The notes beneath the pieces were generated by a model. It was not told where the DNA came from. It ran no database searches and saw only the letters and a program-made list of their open reading frames with translations. Below, in pieces: positions 60,108 to 64,000 of a stretch of 64,000 nucleotides of DNA (position 1 is its first letter; every line of letters starts with the position of its first letter). This stretch comes from Oscillospiraceae bacterium. GTDB lineage: Bacteria; Bacillota; Clostridia; Oscillospirales; Oscillospiraceae. Location: assembly GCA_021205095.1 (NCBI GenBank), contig JAJPYE010000038.1:120089-184088 (forward strand). Direction: 5' to 3'. Made by a program: the position numbers and the translations under genes.

Positions 60108-60291
60108 TGTCAAAAAAACATATGTGGAAGACGGGTTATCAATGAGCATACCGATGAGCGTCACCCTGCGCCTGGAGTGTCGTGCCTTAGTATCTCTAAA
60201 ACAAAAGCAAGCGTTGCAGTATGATGTTCTGCAGCGCTTGCTCGTATGCTATTGTGTATATTAACAGCATTTAATGCCAATGTATATTTTC

Positions 60292-60346
60292 TTCAATTCA
60301 CTTTTTGTCCAAATAATCCACGTATTCCAGGCTTTTCACAGCGTCT
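60292..60346. repeat. 55-bp direct repeat, left copy
   Basis: Identical to 63946-64000 over the part visible in the window. It spans the minus-strand gene end encoding DAVKSLEYVDYLDKK. The repeat may continue beyond the window edge. Such flanking repeats often mark attachment or recombination sites. Confidence 0.9.
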
Positions 60347-60375
60347 TTACGAATTTTGTAGCCGTTTTGTAGCCA
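60298..60375 (-). pseudogene. C-terminal stub of an integrase-like or unknown gene
   Basis: The minus strand encodes WLQNGYKIRKDAVKSLEY-type residues, ending DYLDKK and TGA at 60298-60300, then the frame is broken upstream. The same end is present at 63952. A tyrosine-recombinase end is a guess from the context, not shown by a motif. Confidence 0.4.
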
Positions 60376-60563
60376 ACGATTTTATGCGAACTATCCGTTC
60401 ACAGTGGCCTTAGACAACAATCTGTGGCCTTAACGGGCATTATTCCCTCCAATAATGCGTGCGAAATTGTCCGTCTGGTTCACCTCAAAACCAGTTATGA
60501 TTATTATTCTCACGCACATATCGAGAAATTTGTGAGCGATTTTATTGCAAAGGAGTCCTGACA

Positions 60564-60812
60564 ATGAAGAAATTACTTTCCTGCCGATTCAATATCGACA
60601 CCGCCAGCGTGGAGATCAGGTACACGGATGGTAGTCAAATCAGCATCTACACCACAGGGGTGGATGATGAGATTTGTCCCACTGTCCCCATGCAGACGGA
60701 AATCGACTGGCTGATCTACAATGAACCGATGACCTACGCCAACCTGGTATTCTCGGGCGAACTGAAGCAGTATGCCAGGGATATGGTGGGGACGCACGGA
60801 TTAACTGATTGA
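60564..60812 (+). CDS. DUF6061-like small protein
   Basis: 82 residues. It starts MKKLLSCRFNIDTASVEIRY and continues with EIDWLIYNEPMTYANLVFSG, a pattern I associate with the DUF6061 family of Firmicutes mobile elements. Function unknown. AAAGGAG precedes ATG. It is followed by a terminator. Confidence 0.6.
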   Translation: MKKLLSCRFNIDTASVEIRYTDGSQISIYTTGVDDEICPTVPMQTEIDWLIYNEPMTYANLVFSGELKQYARDMVGTHGLTD

Positions 60813-61072
60813 GAAATAGGGGGGCGACAGTGCGTCTGTCGTCCCCCTGTGATAGCTTTTGTTTTCTGGTTCATAGAACAACATATTGCAAAGAAGGTAT
60901 GATAAAAAACGCAAGCCAATGAGCAGAAATGCATATCGGATGCCGATGGGCGGGAGAAAATCTATGTAAAGAGGCGGACACTTCTGGTTTGCAGTGTGTC
61001 TGCTGCCATCATGCTGATGTTGATTATATAACTATCCTGCTGGAGTGCTTTGACATCAGCAAAAACCTCCTG
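60813..61072. other. Intergenic region, no intact gene
   Basis: After the terminator at 60821-60847 the sequence has no credible frame until the acetyltransferase fragment. Confidence 0.4.
60821..60847 (+). terminator. Hairpin terminator
   Basis: A GC-rich stem (60821-60830 with 60836-60847, one bulge) and 5-base loop, 8 bases after the DUF6061-like stop. Confidence 0.65.
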
Positions 61073-61200
61073 CTAGGACTCATTGTCGAACGGCCTGTGC
61101 TTGAAATAATATCTTCGGTAGTCCTCCGTGATCTCCCTGATAACTTTGCACGGATTTCCGGCAGCAAGCATCGCAGATCGCACAGAATAGCTGCAAGGAA
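61073..61200 (-). pseudogene. C-terminal fragment of a maltose O-acetyltransferase-like gene
   Basis: The minus strand encodes RSAMLAAGNPCKVIREITED and YRRYYFKHRPFDNES before TAG. The AAGNPCKVIREI pattern and the YYFK-RPFD end are the usual C-terminus of LbH-type sugar acetyltransferases. The rest of the gene is gone. Confidence 0.6.
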
Positions 61201-61318
61201 ATAGAAGTGCGCCCTTACAAATAAGGGATATGAAACAAACACTACACGCTGACTTGCAAAAACTAGAATTCCGATCGAAAACACTTAACCTGTTCGCACT
61301 TCAGGCTGTGTTACCAAA
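61201..61318. other. Short intergenic region
   Basis: No gene seen between the acetyltransferase fragment and the XRE regulator. Confidence 0.4.
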
Positions 61319-61534
61319 TTATTCTTCACGAAGCTCAATGATGTCACGAACGTCGTCAATTTGCAACGCCTCCGCAATCTTAGCAATATGCTCGAAGTTC
61401 ATGACCGTCCTGGTTCCTCTGCAAATATCGCTGATCGTTGACTCACGAATGTCGGTCATTGCCGCAAGCTGTTTTTGTTTAATCCCTCTTTCGTCCAGTA
61501 GATCTTTTAACCTTATTCTAATTACATAGCTCAT
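61319..61534 (-). CDS. XRE-family helix-turn-helix regulator
   Basis: 71 residues. The Cro/C1 fold is seen as LKDLLDERGIKQKQLAAMTD, then IRESTISDICRGTRTVMNFE. It starts 10 bases after the AIPR-like gene stop, and so probably regulates the same operon. Short XRE proteins of this kind act as repressors or antitoxin-like partners. Confidence 0.88.
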   Translation of the reverse strand: MSYVIRIRLKDLLDERGIKQKQLAAMTDIRESTISDICRGTRTVMNFEHIAKIAEALQIDDVRDIIELREE

Positions 61535-61544
61535 AATTTCAGCC

Positions 61545-62701
61545 TCACTTCTGTAGTGTTACCGTCATGTAAGCCAAATCCCATATGTTTGCATCTTTGC
61601 CCACGGTATTTGGGTTATCTCCGATGGAGGCAGCAAAGCTCATAACCCTACTGGTGATGTCTGCCTTGCACCGTTCCCAAACAGCGATGGGTTCTTCTCC
61701 GTTGTACCATTCATATTTACCAGTGGAGGGATTGTCTACAATCAAAGTGCGGAAAGCAGCTACTACCGGGTAGAGAAGACCATCAGGAACCTTGTACTGA
61801 AGATCCTGTTGTCCAAATTTACTCTTTCCAACAACCTTACCTTCTTTGTATCCAGAATACTTCTTTCTTCCATACCGGCCACCAGTTCCGTTATATGCCT
61901 CTGCAAATTCTGTCTCGATGGCATCATAAAGGTCAAAAATGTCAGGAGCAACATTCACAAATTTGCGATAATGCTCTGGATCCTCCAGATAGAGAGATAA
62001 TACCTTCGCTTTAGAGGAGTACGCCATGGTTGGACTTGCCTTGGTATGAACACTGTCAATATCAAACATACTGAGGATAGCAACCACTTCTCTGGCATCA
62101 ATCATGCGCAGATTTTTTCCGGTTTCGTCATCCTTTTCCACTTGATTTTGCCTGAATGCGATTCTGCTATAGAATGGCATTCCTTCCAAACCTTCCTTGA
62201 TAGGATCGAATTTTTTTGCCAATTCCGCCATCGACTTCTCATCAACCTGAACGGAAGTGTTACGTGCGCGGGCCAGATCCTCAATATATCTTCTACACCA
62301 GTCATCACCTCGAACTGCACATATTGGTCAAGGTTCTCGCCCTTGTGCTCACATACAATCTTATAGGTGTGCCCGCCGTCAATATTTCCATGGAGAGCGG
62401 TGTCTTCAAACGAAATAGTAACTTCTTCGTGCCCATTGCTGAATACGCATTTGCTAGCGGATAGTACGATACCTCTGTTTTTCAGGTGGAAGTATCCGTC
62501 ATTGCTGAGCAATGACTCCTCGATTGCCCTTGCAACAGATGATGTTAATTTCTGGTCACGTGGGTTCGTAGCCATAGGGATGCCTTCCGGGACATCGTCT
62601 ACTTTAACGTAGAATACATATTTTTTGGATGCGCCGTTTTCAAACGGATCATCCAGTTTTCTGAACGTACTTGCCTTTACCTTAAAAGTTTTTGTGATCA
62701 T
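61545..62701 (-). pseudogene. AIPR-family (abortive infection) protein gene with a frameshift
   Basis: The start is set at ATG 62701 by AGGAG upstream. The first frame encodes ITKTFKVKASTFRKLDDPFE and YFHLKNRGIVLSASKC, then ALHGNIDGGHTYKIV, the AIPR hallmark region. Near 62280 the frame shifts and continues as ARNTSVQVDEKSMAELAKKFD, again typical of AIPR, to the stop at 61545. The halves overlap at 62102-62231 as false frames. A single-base change near GATATATTGAGGATCTGG would restore one protein of about 385 residues. AIPR proteins are linked to phage defence. Sequencing error cannot be excluded. Confidence 0.75.
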
Positions 62702-62973
62702 GTTGATCTCCTTTCTACTTAGTCCCATAGGACCAACAGAATATATGTGTTCAGCAATAGAATCATTGCTCAAGCAAAGAATATCACAATAACGCTATTT
62801 TGTCAATACGCAATTTAAGAATTTTATTGAAAACAGGAGCGATGAAATCTTCATACTAAAATGCCTGCCCGGACGAAACGGACAGACATTTCAGTGTTGT
62901 TTCAGCTTTCAATGCATAGCCTTCCAACGATATTCCTTTTACACATACCATTCATGCAATAATCGCAAGTTAA
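62702..62973. other. Intergenic region, no gene seen
   Basis: About 270 bases, AT-rich. A weak hairpin near 62860-62890. No frame with homology recognised. Confidence 0.4.
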
Positions 62974-63486
62974 TTATTTTCTAAACGCAAATAGATACTC
63001 ATGGGCCAGCAACAGGAAATTGTATTTCACACTGTTCGTTTTCCAATAACCTGTTGCTCGACAGTTGTGTTGCTCTTTGATGATAATTTCTTTGGTCTTG
63101 AAACCGGCGGCCTCAAAAATTTTCATAACCTCGAAACTCATTGGAATGACATGGCCTTTCTGCCTTGTGTCACCCATGAGAACAGCACAAAACTTTCCTT
63201 TTTTCAAGACACGATAGCTCTCTGAGGCTACGCTTTTCATTTGCTCAAGAAAATTCGGGACATCAAAGTTTGACAAGCCTTTCAAATCAGGATAGTTTTC
63301 AGCAAAGAAATCTGCCAACTTCTGCACAAAAGCGTCGCCATACTCAGCGTTTTCAGATTGCTTACTGATGTATTCGCCAATGTCACGATACATCAAAATC
63401 AGCTCTTCATTTACCTTGCGGTATGCTCGTTCCCTTGCAGACTCTATGATTGCAACAACCTTCTGAAACTGCTCGCCATAAGGCAT
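62974..63486 (-). pseudogene. DUF1016/DNA-methyltransferase chimeric gene
   Basis: From ATG 63486 the frame encodes a DUF1016-type N-terminal part (VVAIIESARERAYRKVNEEL, MYRDIGEYISKQSE, LADFFAENYPDLKGLS), then changes abruptly to a DNA methyltransferase C-terminus: MKSVASESYRVLKKGKFCAV, VLMGDTRQKGHVIPMSFEVM, EQHNCRATGYW and FLLLAHEYLFAFRK. The MTase catalytic D/N-PPY motif and the DUF1016 nuclease end are both absent. A longer frame to 63567 overlaps an opposite-strand fragment and is not supported. I read it as a deletion fusion of two defence genes. Confidence 0.65.
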
Positions 63487-63559
63487 CAGTTGAAGGTCAC
63501 GGAGAGGGACGGCGAGGTTTGTCTCCAGGTGGACGTATTCCAGGGTAAGGATGCCGCAG

Positions 63560-63753
63560 AACTGCACAAGATGCTCTGTGCCTGGCAGGAGCAGTCGGCC
63601 AAGCTGGAGGCCGAGGAGATTACCAGGGAGGACTATGACCGCTGGCGTTACCGCTACCCCGAATTTGACACCACCCAGATTTGGGCGAAGGTGCCCTCGC
63701 AGGAGCTGAGCGATATGCTGCTGGCCGGTCTAAAGGAAGAACAGGACAAATAA
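63560..63753 (+). pseudogene. C-terminal fragment of an unidentified element-associated protein
   Basis: The plus strand encodes AAELHKMLCAWQEQSAKLEA and then YDRWRYRYPEFDTTQIWAKV, ending LSDMLLAGLKEEQDK before TAA at 63751-63753. The upstream side is cut near 63490 by the start of the chimeric gene, so no N-terminus is visible; a longer frame to 63358 is opposite to that gene and is likely artefactual. The family is not certain. Confidence 0.5.
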
Positions 63754-63800
63754 AAAGAGCGCTATCAGACTTGCTTGATGACAAATCAGATAGCGCTCTT
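63751..63800. terminator. Bidirectional hairpin
   Basis: A perfect 12-bp stem (63755-63766 with 63789-63800) with a 22-base loop. The minus strand is followed by TTTTTATTT. It lies directly behind the plus-strand fragment stop. Confidence 0.75.
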
Positions 63801-63945
63801 AAACTGTGAATAATAAAAATGTTGCCAAATCGTTGCCACAGAGGAAATTAGCCCCGAAAAAACGTTGCTATTTCAGGCTTTTCCTTTCCTGTGAAATCAT
63901 TCCCACTCTAGTTTCAGGCTTTGATTTAGGGTGATAAAATGCACT
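63801..63945. other. Intergenic region, no gene seen
   Basis: Contains two GTTGCCA repeats near 63821-63836. No gene is recognised. Confidence 0.4.
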
Positions 63946-64000
63946 TTCAATTCACTTTTTGTCCAAATAATCCACGTATTCCAGGCTTTTCACAGCGTCT
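63946..64000. repeat. 55-bp direct repeat, right copy (to window edge)
   Basis: Identical to 60292-60346. The copy runs off the window, so its full length is unknown. Confidence 0.9.
63952..64000 (-). CDS. C-terminal end of a gene entering from the right edge
   Basis: The minus strand encodes DAVKSLEYVDYLDKK before TGA at 63952-63954. It is the same end as the stub at 60298. If the gene is intact beyond the window, it may be the element integrase; this is inference. Confidence 0.4.
   Translation of the reverse strand, partial: DAVKSLEYVDYLDKK

Larger units (their letters stand above)
60050..60563. other. Intergenic region with hairpins and a direct repeat
   Basis: 514 bases. It has two strong hairpins (60060-60107 and 60206-60242), then the 55-bp direct repeat at 60292-60346 that contains a gene end on the minus strand. 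No intact gene. The left boundary of the island probably lies here. Confidence 0.55.

Noticed and set aside
63358..63559. N-terminal extension of the plus-strand fragment
   Set aside because: This part is antisense to the DUF1016-like coding sequence and has no similarity; only the part after about 63490 looks real.

Overview
The window looks like a chromosomal segment of an anaerobic, spore-forming, gut-type Clostridium relative, probably Oscillospiraceae-like. That placement is inferred from the spoIIAA-spoIIAB-sigF operon, strong AGGAGG ribosome binding sites, a moderately high GC core, and oxygen-sensitive chemistry (radical SAM, ferredoxin, Fe-S flavoproteins, molybdenum hydroxylase). 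No rRNA or tRNA gene was recognised.

Layout. 0-3.9 kb: an unknown partial gene, a probably frameshifted membrane protein, a lipoprotein, and the sporulation sigma-F operon. 3.9-10.5 kb: a purine-type block with a fold-type II PLP enzyme divergent from guanine deaminase and a three-subunit xanthine dehydrogenase-like molybdenum hydroxylase. 10.8-12.5 kb: an HxlR regulator and a radical SAM protein. 12.7-15.5 kb: gene remnants (secreted protein, AraC end, serine recombinase end) and a RelE/RelB-type toxin-antitoxin pair.

15.9-60 kb is the notable part: a paralogue-rich catabolic supercluster. It holds three BaiCD/BaiH-like Old Yellow Enzyme flavoproteins, three fumarate-reductase-like FAD proteins, two complete trios of NTF2/SnoaL-like proteins in the same gene order, and four related beta-helix proteins (three without a signal peptide, one secreted). 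It also holds a flavodoxin-ferredoxin protein, a HemW-like protein without its Fe-S cysteines, an MFS carrier, two peptide-type binding proteins with one Dpp-like ABC transporter, two predicted ion-driven permeases of equal length, and two PucR-family regulators. The arrangement recalls the bile acid 7-dehydroxylation (bai) operon, which also combines OYE reductases, SnoaL-fold dehydratases and an MFS carrier, but the CoA ligase, CoA transferase and short-chain dehydrogenase are not seen. My inference is import of an unsaturated, possibly polycyclic or plant- or host-derived substrate, followed by dehydration, isomerisation and reduction by a multiprotein assembly. The substrate cannot be read from the sequence. 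A repeated 17-bp palindrome, roughly TTGTCCA-N3-TGGACAA, lies at three intergenic sites of this region and is a good operator candidate for the first PucR regulator.

60-64 kb: a small island bounded by a 55-bp direct repeat. It contains a DUF6061-type protein, an XRE regulator, a frameshifted AIPR-like gene, a DUF1016/DNA-methyltransferase chimera and other fragments. It looks like a decaying mobile or defence element.
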